Source: Vogesella urethralis
GTDB lineage: Bacteria > Pseudomonadota > Gammaproteobacteria > Burkholderiales > Chromobacteriaceae
Reading direction: 5' to 3'
DNA: 64,000 nucleotides
Assembly: GCF_007644045.2 (NCBI RefSeq)
Contig: NZ_VMDW02000087.1
Coordinates: 62,001 to 126,000, forward strand
Shown: positions 26,796 through 34,922 of the stretch, one piece after another
Layout: every line of letters starts with the position of its first letter
How positions within the stretch are numbered: position 1 is the stretch's first letter
The notes under the pieces: model-generated
The model's input: the letters and a program-made list of their open reading frames with translations, nothing else
Databases searched by the model: none
Told to the model about the DNA's origin: nothing
Program-made: the position numbers and the translations under genes

Positions 26796-27652
26796 TACAG
26801 CTGCCTCACCAGCGGCGAGCGGGTGTCGCCGGCGGCACGGGCTATCCACCATGGCTGCCCGGCCTGCACCGGGTAACCGGCCACCGCCTGCAAACGGCCG
26901 CCGGCCAGCGCGTCGGCCACCTGCCAGCGCGATAGCCAGGCCACGCCCAGGCCGCGCTCGGCGGCGTCCTGCAGCAGGCGGGGGTCGTCCAGGATCAGGC
27001 TGCGGCGCCAGCCGGCCAGCAGCGCCGGCAGGGCCTCGTGGCCGCTGCCGGCCGTCAGTGCCCGCTCCAGGCACAGCAAGCTGGCGTGGGCGGCGTGCTC
27101 GGCCGGCGGCAAACCGGCCAGCCGCTGCGCCAGCGCCGGGCTGGCCACCAGCAGCTGCTCGTCCTGCAACCACGGCTGCTCCAGCAGGCCTGGCTGCTGC
27201 AGCGGCCGCGCCACAATATTGATATCCACATCCAGCTCGTCCACATAGCGCGCCGTCTCATCGGTAGACAGCAACGGACACACACCCGGCAGCGCCTGCT
27301 GCAGTGCGGCCAACCTGGGCAACAGCCAGCCCTGCTGCAGCGGCGCCGGGCACACCAGCACCACCAGGCCGGGGTCGAGGTAGGTGCCGATGCGCGCCAG
27401 CCCGCTCTTCAGCGCGTCCAACGACAGCTGCACGCTGCGCAACAGTACCTCGCCCGCCACCGTCAGCTCCACTCCGCGCCCGACGCGGCTGAACAGCGGC
27501 TGCCCCAGCTGCGCCTCCAGTTGCTGCACCTGATGGCTGATGGCCGACTGCGACAGGCACAGCTCGTCGGCAGCGCGGGAAAAGCTGCCCAGCCGGGCAG
27601 CGGCCTCAAAGCCGGCCAGCAGGCGCAGCGAGGGAATGCGTGGCGTATTCAT
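26759..27652 (-). CDS. LysR family regulator next to agmatine genes
   Basis: A 297-residue LysR regulator of the GcvA-like group. The helix-turn-helix is FEAAARLGSFSRAADELCLSQSAISHQVQQLEAQL (about 16-50), and the effector domain ends with DTRSPLVRQLYQWLLDEA. The ATG at 27652 is chosen over 27679 because it begins the usual short arm MNTPRIPSLRL. It is divergent from aguA with a 94-base gap, the classic layout for a LysR activator of the agmatine/putrescine operon. The effector is likely a polyamine intermediate (inference). Its tail overlaps the hydrolase gene by 37 bases. Confidence 0.9.
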   Translation of the reverse strand: MNTPRIPSLRLLAGFEAAARLGSFSRAADELCLSQSAISHQVQQLEAQLGQPLFSRVGRGVELTVAGEVLLRSVQLSLDALKSGLARIGTYLDPGLVVLVCPAPLQQGWLLPRLAALQQALPGVCPLLSTDETARYVDELDVDINIVARPLQQPGLLEQPWLQDEQLLVASPALAQRLAGLPPAEHAAHASLLCLERALTAGSGHEALPALLAGWRRSLILDDPRLLQDAAERGLGVAWLSRWQVADALAGGRLQAVAGYPVQAGQPWWIARAAGDTRSPLVRQLYQWLLDEAAATG

Positions 27653-27746
27653 ATGAGAAAACCTGTTCAATACCGGCAAAAAACATCAATTTTTCTAAAG
27701 TCATGCTAGCGCCACAATACGCCCATCACAACAGGAGGCAAAGCAG

Positions 27747-28778
27747 ATGGGACGTTTTGATGCACGCGTACAGGGCTACCGCATGCCCGCCGAATGGGAA
27801 ACCCAGCACACCACCTGGCTGGGCTGGCCGATGCTGGCCGACCGCGAAGAACTATGGGGCGAGCACTATGCCCAGGTGGTAGCCGAGTTTGCGCTGACCG
27901 CGCGCACCATTGCCCGCTACCAGCGCTGCGTGGTGACCGCGCACCACAGCCTGGCGGCGCAGGCGCGCGAACTGTGCGGCCCGACGGTGACGGTGCTGCC
28001 GGTAGCGGCCGAAGACAACTGGGTACGCGACTGCGGCCCCATCTTCTTGCAAGGCAAGGGCGGGCAGTTGGCCGCCGCGGCGTTCCGCTTCAACGCCTGG
28101 GGCAACAAGTACCAGCCGTACGACGGCTGCCAGCAGCTGGCGCAGGACATCGCCCGCCACGCCGGCGCCACGCTGTTCAACAGCGACATGATTCTGGAAG
28201 GCGGCTCGTTCTACGTAGACGGCGAAGGCACGCTGCTCACCACCGAAAGCTGCCTGCTGCACCCCAACCGCAACCCGGGCATGCGCCGCGCCGACATCGA
28301 AGAAGAGCTGGGCCGCATGCTGGGCATCCGCAAGGTGATCTGGCTGCCGGGCAACCCGATGGAGGTGGAAACCAACGGCCATGTGGACGGCATCGCCTCC
28401 TTCGTGGCACCGGGCCGCGTGCTGTGCCAGGGCGCCACACCGGACCAGGGCGACTACTACTACATCCTGCGCGAAAACCGCCGCGCGCTGGAACTGGCCA
28501 CCGACGCCCGCGGCCGCGCGTTCAGCTTTCTGGAACTGCCGTCGCCCGAGGTGACCCAGCGTTACGACAGTGAACGCTACTGCGACTGCTACGCCAACTA
28601 CATCCTGGTCAACGGCGCGGTGATCAGCACCGCCTTCGGCGTGGCCGAAGACGACGCCGCCCGCGCGGTCTTCGCCCAGGCCTTCCCCGACCGTGAAGTC
28701 GTGCTGCTGCCGGTGACCGCCATTTCCATCGGCGGCGGCAGCCTGCACTGCTCCACCCAGCAACAGCCGGCCGTCTGA
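27747..28778 (+). CDS. aguA: Agmatine deiminase (cytoplasmic)
   Basis: Hydrolyses agmatine to N-carbamoylputrescine and ammonia. The 343-residue protein is of the bacterial PAD (PAD_porph) family: TTWLGWPMLADREELWG near the N-terminus, NWVRDCGP, FRFNAWGNKY, ILEGGSFYVDGEG and TTESCLLHPNRNP. The catalytic His and Asp lie in TNGHVDGIASF and the nucleophile is Cys335 in GGSLHCSTQQQP. No export signal. AGGAGG stands nine bases before the ATG. First gene of an aguA-aguB-potF operon, 34 bases before aguB. Confidence 0.95.
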   Translation: MGRFDARVQGYRMPAEWETQHTTWLGWPMLADREELWGEHYAQVVAEFALTARTIARYQRCVVTAHHSLAAQARELCGPTVTVLPVAAEDNWVRDCGPIFLQGKGGQLAAAAFRFNAWGNKYQPYDGCQQLAQDIARHAGATLFNSDMILEGGSFYVDGEGTLLTTESCLLHPNRNPGMRRADIEEELGRMLGIRKVIWLPGNPMEVETNGHVDGIASFVAPGRVLCQGATPDQGDYYYILRENRRALELATDARGRAFSFLELPSPEVTQRYDSERYCDCYANYILVNGAVISTAFGVAEDDAARAVFAQAFPDREVVLLPVTAISIGGGSLHCSTQQQPAV

Positions 28779-28812
28779 GCCTGGCGCTACACAACGCAGC
28801 AAGGAGAACACC

Positions 28813-29736
28813 ATGAGCCGTACCCTTACCGTCGCCGCCGTCCAGATGGCCTCCGGCAGCTGGCAAGCAGAACACAATATGGACCGCGCCGAGCGGCTGA
28901 TCCGCCAGGCCGCCGCCGCCGGCGCCCAGCTGGTGCTGTGCCCGGAACTGTTCATGCAGCCCTACTTCTGCATCGACCAGCACGTCGATCACCTGCAGCT
29001 GGCGCAGCCGTTCGAAGGCCACCCCGGCATTGCCCGCTTTGCCCGCCTTGCCGGCGAGCTGGGCGTGGTCATCCCCATCGGCTTTTTCGAGCGTGCCGGC
29101 AACGCCGCCTACAACAGCATTGCCGTGGCCGACAGCGACGGCCGCGTGCTGGGCGTGTACCGCAAGACGCATATTCCGGACGGGCCGGGCTACACCGAAA
29201 AGTTCTACTTCACCCCCGGTGACACCGGCTTCAAGGTGTGGGACACCCGCGTCGGCAAGATCGGCATCGGCATCTGCTGGGACCAGTGGTACCCGGAAAC
29301 CGCGCGCAGCCTGGCGCTGATGGGCGCCGAAGTGCTGTGCTTCCCCACCATCATCGGCAGCGAGCCGTTCAGCGCCGATTATGATTCGTCCGGCCACTGG
29401 CAGCGCACCATGCAGGGCCACGCCGCGGCCAACATGCTGCCGCTGGTGGCGGCCAACCGTATCGGCAGCGAAACCGGCATCGGCAACGGCAACCCGCGCC
29501 AGCAGGGGCTGACCGCCACCTTCTACGGCAGCAGCTTCATCGCCGACCACACCGGCTGCAAGGTGCAGGAAGCCGGCCGCAGCGAGGAAACCATCCTGCT
29601 GCACCGCTTCGACCTGGACGCCATCCGCGCCGAGCGCCAAAGCTGGGGCTTCTTCCGCGACCGCCGCCCCGAGATGTACCGCACGCTGCTCACCAGCGAC
29701 GGCGTCACCTCCTGCTATCAGGGAGCCCGCGCATGA
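28813..29736 (+). CDS. aguB: N-carbamoylputrescine amidase
   Basis: Nitrilase-superfamily enzyme that hydrolyses N-carbamoylputrescine to putrescine, CO2 and ammonia. The 307-residue product has the Glu-Lys-Cys triad: Glu in LCPELFMQPYF (about 45), Lys in VYRKTHIPDGPGY (about 121) and Cys in GIGICWDQWYPE (about 158). The PGYTEKFYFTPGDTGF and WQRTMQGHAAANMLP segments mark the AguB subgroup. AAGGAG precedes the ATG. Together with aguA it completes conversion of agmatine to putrescine. It overlaps the PotF-like gene by four bases. Confidence 0.96.
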   Translation: MSRTLTVAAVQMASGSWQAEHNMDRAERLIRQAAAAGAQLVLCPELFMQPYFCIDQHVDHLQLAQPFEGHPGIARFARLAGELGVVIPIGFFERAGNAAYNSIAVADSDGRVLGVYRKTHIPDGPGYTEKFYFTPGDTGFKVWDTRVGKIGIGICWDQWYPETARSLALMGAEVLCFPTIIGSEPFSADYDSSGHWQRTMQGHAAANMLPLVAANRIGSETGIGNGNPRQQGLTATFYGSSFIADHTGCKVQEAGRSEETILLHRFDLDAIRAERQSWGFFRDRRPEMYRTLLTSDGVTSCYQGARA

Positions 29737-30827
29737 GCCCGCGCCGCCACCTGCAGGCCACCGCCCTGGCGCTGGCCTGCGCCGGCAGCCACGCCGCCGA
29801 AGAGAAAATCCTGTACCTGTTCAACTGGGCCGACTACTTCGCCCCCGACACCCTCAGCCAGTTTGAAAAGGAAACCGGCATCAAGGTGCGGCTGGACGTG
29901 TACGACAGCGACGAAACGCTGCAAGCCAAGCTGCTCACCGGCGACAGCGGCTACGACGTGGTATGGCCCAGCAACGACTTCATGGCCAAGCAGATCCAGG
30001 CCGGCGTGTACCGCCCGCTGGACAAAAGCAAGCTGCCCAACCTGAAGTACCTGGACCCGCGGCTGATGAACATCATCGCCCAGTCCGACCCCGGCCACCG
30101 CTACGGAGTGCCTTACATGTGGGGCACCGTGGGCGTGGGTTACGACAAGGTCAAAGTGGAAAAACTGCTGGGCAAAGCCCCCGCCAACAGCATGGACCTG
30201 CTGTTCGACCCCGCCACCAGCAGCAAGTTGGCCGCAGGCGGCTGCCGCATCGGCGTGCAGGATTCGGCCAGCGCCATGCTGCCGCTGGCGCTGCGCTACA
30301 TCGGCCGCGACCCGGTAAACCCGGTGAAAGCCGACTTTGACGCCGCGCTGGCCATGCTGAAAAAAGTACGCAAAAACATCAGCCTGTTTGTCGGCTCGCC
30401 CAACGCCAGCGAGCTGATCAGCGGCGAGCTGTGCGTGTTTACCGGCTACTCCGGCGCCATCAACCTGGCCACCGAGAAAGTACGCGAACAGGGCGGCAAG
30501 CGCAGCATCGTGTACGACATCCCCAGCATGGGCAGCCTGATGTGGTTCGACGGCATGCTGATCCCCAAAACCGCGCGCCACCCCGACAACGCCCACGCCT
30601 TCATCAACTACATCCTGCGCCCCGACGTGGTGGCCAAGATCAGCAACGCCACCCGCTACGCCAACGCCAACCTGGGTGCACTGAAACTGATGGACCGCAC
30701 GCTGGTAGGCAACCCCGCCATTTACCTCAGCGACGAGCGCAAGAAAACGCTGTTCCTGCAAAAAGTGCAAAGCAGCGACACCACGCGGCTGGAAGGCCGC
30801 ACCTGGATGAGCTTCAAAAAAGGCTGA
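29733..30827 (+). CDS. PotF-like polyamine-binding periplasmic protein
   Basis: A 364-residue substrate-binding protein of the spermidine/putrescine ABC family. After a short signal peptide (about 1-21, ending SHAAE) it runs ILYLFNWADYFAPDTLSQFEKETGIKV, YDVVWPSNDFMAKQI, GVYRPLDKSKLPNLKYLDP and FINYILRPDVVAKISN, closely following E. coli PotF. No permease or ATPase gene is nearby, so it must use components encoded elsewhere or act as a sensor. Translation is coupled to aguB by an ATGA overlap. Substrates could include putrescine, agmatine or N-carbamoylputrescine made outside the cytoplasm. Confidence 0.92.
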   Translation: MSPRRHLQATALALACAGSHAAEEKILYLFNWADYFAPDTLSQFEKETGIKVRLDVYDSDETLQAKLLTGDSGYDVVWPSNDFMAKQIQAGVYRPLDKSKLPNLKYLDPRLMNIIAQSDPGHRYGVPYMWGTVGVGYDKVKVEKLLGKAPANSMDLLFDPATSSKLAAGGCRIGVQDSASAMLPLALRYIGRDPVNPVKADFDAALAMLKKVRKNISLFVGSPNASELISGELCVFTGYSGAINLATEKVREQGGKRSIVYDIPSMGSLMWFDGMLIPKTARHPDNAHAFINYILRPDVVAKISNATRYANANLGALKLMDRTLVGNPAIYLSDERKKTLFLQKVQSSDTTRLEGRTWMSFKKG

Positions 30828-30869
30828 TCCTTACTACCCCTCCCGGCCACAAACCGGGGGGCGTTCCCC

Positions 30870-32057
30870 ATGAGACATACCATGCATAACAGAAGACAGT
30901 TCCTACAGCTGGGCAGCATCGCCCTCGCCACATTGGGCAGCAGCTTGCTGGCCGGCTGCGGGGGCGGCGGTGGCAGCGGTGGCGGCGGTGGCGGTGGCAC
31001 ACCGACATCAACGGGCAACACCATCAATACCGGTACCAGCGGCAACACCAGCAACGGCATCAGCTGGACCATGCGCGACGAAGCCGACCCGCACGCCGCC
31101 ACCTGGATGGCCTTTACCGGCAGCAGTGCCATCTGGGCGACCGACCTGCCCGATGTCCAGCAGGCACTGGCGCGCATTGCCAACGCCATCGTGCCCTACG
31201 AGCCGGTAAAAATGCTGGTACGCCCCGCCGACAAAGCGCGCGCCGCGCAGCTGTGCGATGCCCGCGTTACCTTGCTCGAAGCCGAATTCGACGACCTGTG
31301 GGTGCGCGATACCGGCAGTGTGTTCGTGATCGGCAGCAATGGCGAGAAGGGTGCCGTCGATTTCAACTTCAACGGCTGGGGCAACAAGCAGGCCCACGCC
31401 AACGACAAGAAAGTGGCCAGCTTCATGGCCAGCCAGAGTGGCGCCACCCGCCTGAGCAGCAGCTTGGTGCTGGAAGGCGGCGGTATCGAGGTAGACGGCA
31501 AAAGCACCGCCATCATCACCGAGAGCTGCGTGCTCAACAGCAACCGCAACCCCGGCGTCAGCAAAGCCGCCTGCGAGGCCGAGCTCAAACGCCTGCTGGG
31601 TATCCGCAAGGTCATCTGGCTGCCCGGCATCGCCGGCCGCGACATTACCGACGGCCATACCGACTTTTACGCCCGCTTTACCAGCCCCGGCGTGGTGGTA
31701 GCAGGCTACGACGGCGACCCGGCTTCCTACGACCACACGGTAACCCAACAACACCTGGCCATCCTGCGGGCCGCCACCGACGCCAGCGGCAAAGCGCTGA
31801 CCGTACACGTGTTGAACGCCCCCGCCACCCACCGCCGGCCGGCCAACAAGGACTTTGCTGCCGGTTACATCAATTTTTACGTCTGCAACGGTGCCGTGAT
31901 CATGCCGCAGTTTGGCGACACCACCGCCGATGCCGCCGCCCGCAGCAAGCTGCAAGAGCTTTACCCGGGGCGCAGCGTCATCACGCTGGACATCGACGCC
32001 ATCGCCGCCGGCGGTGGGGGCATCCACTGCACCACCCAGCAAGAACCCCGTTACTGA
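30870..32057 (+). CDS. Exported agmatine-deiminase-like enzyme 1 (predicted lipoprotein)
   Basis: A 395-residue PAD-family protein with a twin-arginine-like start (NRRQFLQLG) and lipobox LLAGC, giving acylated Cys30. A glycine-rich linker (31-43) and a Thr/Ser/Gly/Asn spacer follow, so the enzyme domain hangs from the membrane. The domain keeps all family motifs: DEADPHAATWMAF, DDLWVRDTG, FNFNGWGNKQ, VLEGGGIEVDG, ITESCVLNSNRNP, RDITDGHTDFYARF, and nucleophile Cys387 in GGGGIHCTTQQEP. It is first of three tandem exported paralogues downstream of the PotF-like gene. ATG 30870 or 30882 are both possible. Confidence 0.88.
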   Translation: MRHTMHNRRQFLQLGSIALATLGSSLLAGCGGGGGSGGGGGGGTPTSTGNTINTGTSGNTSNGISWTMRDEADPHAATWMAFTGSSAIWATDLPDVQQALARIANAIVPYEPVKMLVRPADKARAAQLCDARVTLLEAEFDDLWVRDTGSVFVIGSNGEKGAVDFNFNGWGNKQAHANDKKVASFMASQSGATRLSSSLVLEGGGIEVDGKSTAIITESCVLNSNRNPGVSKAACEAELKRLLGIRKVIWLPGIAGRDITDGHTDFYARFTSPGVVVAGYDGDPASYDHTVTQQHLAILRAATDASGKALTVHVLNAPATHRRPANKDFAAGYINFYVCNGAVIMPQFGDTTADAAARSKLQELYPGRSVITLDIDAIAAGGGGIHCTTQQEPRY

Positions 32058-32107
32058 GCACCGCAAGCCACCGACTTGCGCCAAACCTGCCTTACCAAGG
32101 AAACCTG

Positions 32108-33211
32108 ATGAACCGACGACACTTTCTGGGTTACGGCGCCGCCAGCCTGCTGGCCGGCACCCTGGGCGGCAGCGCCTTGCTGGCCGCACCCGCAGCACAC
32201 GCGGCCACCAGCAGCTGGCGCATGCCGGACGAAGGCGAGCCGCACGCCGCCACCTGGCTGGCCTTTGCCGCCAGTGAAGCGATCTGGGGCCGCAAACTGC
32301 TGGCCGGCGCCCGCGACAGCCAGGCACGCATTGCCGAGGCCATTGCCGGCTACGAAACGGTGAACATGCTGGTACGCGAGCAGGACTACGACCTGGCCTA
32401 CCGCCTGTGCGGCGCTGCGGCCAACCTGGTGGTGGCGCCGCTGGACGACCTGTGGCTGCGCGACAGCGGCCCGCTGTTCGTGGAAGACGCCCAGGGCCAG
32501 CGCGCCGCCATCGACTTCAACTTCAACAGCTGGGGCAACAAGCAAACGCACGCCAACGACGCCAGGGTGGCGGCCAGGGTAGCCAGCCATACCCGCACCC
32601 CGCTGCTGCATACCAGACTGGTACTGGAAGGCGGCGGCATAGAAGTGGACGGCGAAGGCAGCGCCATCATCACCGAAAGCTGCGTGCTGAACCGCAACCG
32701 TAACCCCGACGTCAGCAAAGCTGCCTGCGAAGCCGAACTGAAGCGCCTGCTGGGCCTGCAGAAGATCATCTGGCTGCCCGGCATTGCCGGCCGCGACATT
32801 ACCGACGGCCACACCGACTTCTACGCCCGCTTTGCCGGCCCCGGCGTGGTGGTGGTACATAGCGACACCGACCCGGCCTCGTACGACTACGCCGTTACCC
32901 GCCGCCACCTCGAGATCCTGAAAACCGCCACCGATGCCCGTGGCCGCAAGCTGCAGCTTATCGTCCTCCCCGGTGCGCACAGCACGCGGCCACGCTACCG
33001 CAACGCCGACTTTGCCGCCGGCTACGTCAACTTCTATGTGTGCAATCACGCGGTGATCGCGCCACAGTTTGGCGACACCCGCGCCGACCACTACTGCCGC
33101 GACGCACTACGTGACGCCTTCCCCCACCGCGATGTGGTGCAGCTGGACATCGACGCCATCGCCGCCGGCGGCGGCGGGATTCACTGCGTCACCCAACAAC
33201 AACCGGCATAA
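32108..33211 (+). CDS. Exported agmatine-deiminase-like enzyme 2 (Tat signal)
   Basis: A 367-residue paralogue with a Tat-type signal peptide (MNRRHFLGYGAASLLAG..., probable cleavage after AHA at about 33). The mature domain starts SSWRMPDEGEPHAATWLAF and retains DDLWLRDSGP, FNFNSWGNKQTHANDARVA, VLEGGGIEVDGEGS, RDITDGHTDFYARF and the nucleophile Cys360 in GGGGIHCVTQQQP. Export by Tat implies folding in the cytoplasm before transport. The start at 32108 has AAGGAA upstream and lies 50 bases after the previous stop, so the genes are likely cotranscribed. The substrate may be agmatine or another guanidino compound in the periplasm. Confidence 0.88.
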   Translation: MNRRHFLGYGAASLLAGTLGGSALLAAPAAHAATSSWRMPDEGEPHAATWLAFAASEAIWGRKLLAGARDSQARIAEAIAGYETVNMLVREQDYDLAYRLCGAAANLVVAPLDDLWLRDSGPLFVEDAQGQRAAIDFNFNSWGNKQTHANDARVAARVASHTRTPLLHTRLVLEGGGIEVDGEGSAIITESCVLNRNRNPDVSKAACEAELKRLLGLQKIIWLPGIAGRDITDGHTDFYARFAGPGVVVVHSDTDPASYDYAVTRRHLEILKTATDARGRKLQLIVLPGAHSTRPRYRNADFAAGYVNFYVCNHAVIAPQFGDTRADHYCRDALRDAFPHRDVVQLDIDAIAAGGGGIHCVTQQQPA

Positions 33212-33333
33212 GGCCGCCGGCCAGGCCCGCCAGCGGCAGCCTGAGCATGCTGCCGGTATTGGTTAAACCGCCAGCGCTGGCTATGGTAAGAACAGCCTGC
33301 GGCCAACCCTGGCCACCGAAAGAAAGGAACACC

Positions 33334-34416
33334 ATGTTCACACGCCGACACTTTCTCGCCGCCTCCGGCCTGGCCGTGCTGGGTAGCAGCCTGCCCAGGC
33401 CCAGCCAGGCTGCCACGGGCAGCTGGCGCATGCCGGACGAAGGCGAACGCCACAGCGCCACCTGGATGGCCTTTGGCCCCGGCCCCGAGATATGGGAAGA
33501 CCTGCAACGCCCCGCGCAACAAGCACTGGCCCGCATTGCCAACGCCATTGCCGCCTACGAACCGGTGCACATGCTGGTGCGCGAAGCAGACCACGACACC
33601 GCCAGCCGCCTGTGCAACAACAAGGTGCAGCTGATCGTGCAGGACATCGACGACCTGTGGATGCGCGACACCGGGCCGGTGTTCGTAAAAAGCAGCAGCG
33701 GCCAGCTTGCCGGCGTGGACTTCAACTTCAATGGCTGGGGCAACAAGCAGGAACACGCGGCCGACGCCGACGTCGCCGCTTTTGTGTGCGAGCACAGCGG
33801 CGTAGCCCGCTTGCAGACCAAGCTGGTACTGGAAGGCGGTGGCATCGAGGTAGACGGCCAGGGCACCGCCATCATCACCGAAAGCTGCGTGCTCAACCCC
33901 AACCGCAACCCGGGGCTTGGCAAAGCCGCCTGCGAGGCCGAACTCAAGCGCCTGCTGGGCATCGACAAGGTGATCTGGCTGCCCGGCATTGCCGGCCGCG
34001 ACATCACCGACGGCCACACCGATTTCTACGCCCGCTTCACCCAGCCCGGCGTGGTGGTGGCCGGCCTGGAAAACGACCCCAATGCCTACGACTACGCCGT
34101 CACCCGCCGCCACCTGGAGATCCTGAAAAATGCCACCGACGCCCGTGGCCGCAAGCTGAAAGTGATCCCCCTGCCGGCCCCGGCCACCACCCGCCCACGC
34201 TACCGCAACGACGACTTTGCCGCCGGCTACATCAATTTTTACGTGTGCAACGGTGCGGTCATCGCGCCGCAGTTTGGCGATGCGCGCGCCGATCGCCACT
34301 GCCAAGCCGTGCTGCGCGAACAGTTCCCCGGCCGCGACATCGTACAGCTGGACATCGATGCCATCGCCGCCGGCGGTGGCGGCATCCACTGTACGACGCA
34401 ACAACAGCCGGCCTGA
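33334..34416 (+). CDS. Exported agmatine-deiminase-like enzyme 3 (Tat signal)
   Basis: A 360-residue third paralogue, closest to number 2. It has a Tat-type signal MFTRRHFLAASGLAVLG with cleavage likely after SQA (about 28). The body shows DEGERHSATWMAFGPGPEIWEDLQ, DDLWMRDTGPVF, FNFNGWGNKQEHAADADVA, VLEGGGIEVDGQGT, RDITDGHTDFYARF and nucleophile Cys353 in GGGGIHCTTQQQP. GAAAGGAAC precedes the ATG. The 122-base gap from gene 2 holds a copy of the dispersed 9-mer at 33299. A terminator about 95 bases past the stop closes the unit. Confidence 0.88.
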   Translation: MFTRRHFLAASGLAVLGSSLPRPSQAATGSWRMPDEGERHSATWMAFGPGPEIWEDLQRPAQQALARIANAIAAYEPVHMLVREADHDTASRLCNNKVQLIVQDIDDLWMRDTGPVFVKSSSGQLAGVDFNFNGWGNKQEHAADADVAAFVCEHSGVARLQTKLVLEGGGIEVDGQGTAIITESCVLNPNRNPGLGKAACEAELKRLLGIDKVIWLPGIAGRDITDGHTDFYARFTQPGVVVAGLENDPNAYDYAVTRRHLEILKNATDARGRKLKVIPLPAPATTRPRYRNDDFAAGYINFYVCNGAVIAPQFGDARADRHCQAVLREQFPGRDIVQLDIDAIAAGGGGIHCTTQQQPA

Positions 34417-34511
34417 GGCCGCAGGCCAAAGTCAGCAACAGCCAGCCTGCCAGCGACAGCAACGGCAGCACGGGCCAGACAACGCCCCTGCGGCCAACCT
34501 TTCCGCCACCC

Positions 34512-34537
34512 GCCCGGCGCACCAGCCGGGCTTTTTT
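34512..34537 (+). terminator. Intrinsic terminator after the exported deiminase genes
   Basis: GCCCGGC (34512-34518), a six-base loop, GCCGGGC (34525-34531), then six T residues. The T run is followed at once by GGAG and the ATG of the next gene, so it may also act as an attenuator for it. Confidence 0.8.
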
Positions 34538-34547
34538 GGAGCACAGC

Positions 34548-34883
34548 ATGCCCCCACCCGAGCACGAGATGAACCACGACATGAAAGACTTCCGCCAACC
34601 GATGGTGACCTCGCTGGGCATCATCCTCGGCTTCATGCTGAACTTCCTCGGCCAGTGGGCAATACAGGACGACGGCGAAATCGCCGTCACCACTACCGCC
34701 GACACGGTAGTGGCGGTAGGGTTGATTGCAGCCATCGCCATGATGCTGTGGGTACTGTTCCGCCTGCTGAACAACCGCTACCCGCTGCAGCGCGCCGGCC
34801 ACTATTACCACACCACCTTCCGCGTCTACATGCTGGCCATCCTGCTGGCCTTCGGCGCGGTGACGGCGGCGCTGTTCGTGTAA
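34548..34883 (+). CDS. Small membrane protein of unknown function
   Basis: A 111-residue protein with three predicted membrane helices (about 19-38, 49-71 and 91-110) after a charged N-terminus (MPPPEHEMNHDMKDF). I do not recognise the family. GGAG lies seven bases before the ATG at 34548; an in-frame ATG at 34569 is an alternative. It follows a terminator directly, so it is probably not simply part of the deiminase operon, and is convergent with the acyl-CoA synthetase gene. Confidence 0.68.
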   Translation: MPPPEHEMNHDMKDFRQPMVTSLGIILGFMLNFLGQWAIQDDGEIAVTTTADTVVAVGLIAAIAMMLWVLFRLLNNRYPLQRAGHYYHTTFRVYMLAILLAFGAVTAALFV

Positions 34884-34922
34884 AGCCGGCGCACCTGCGG
34901 CCAGCCGCAGGCGATGCCTCGC

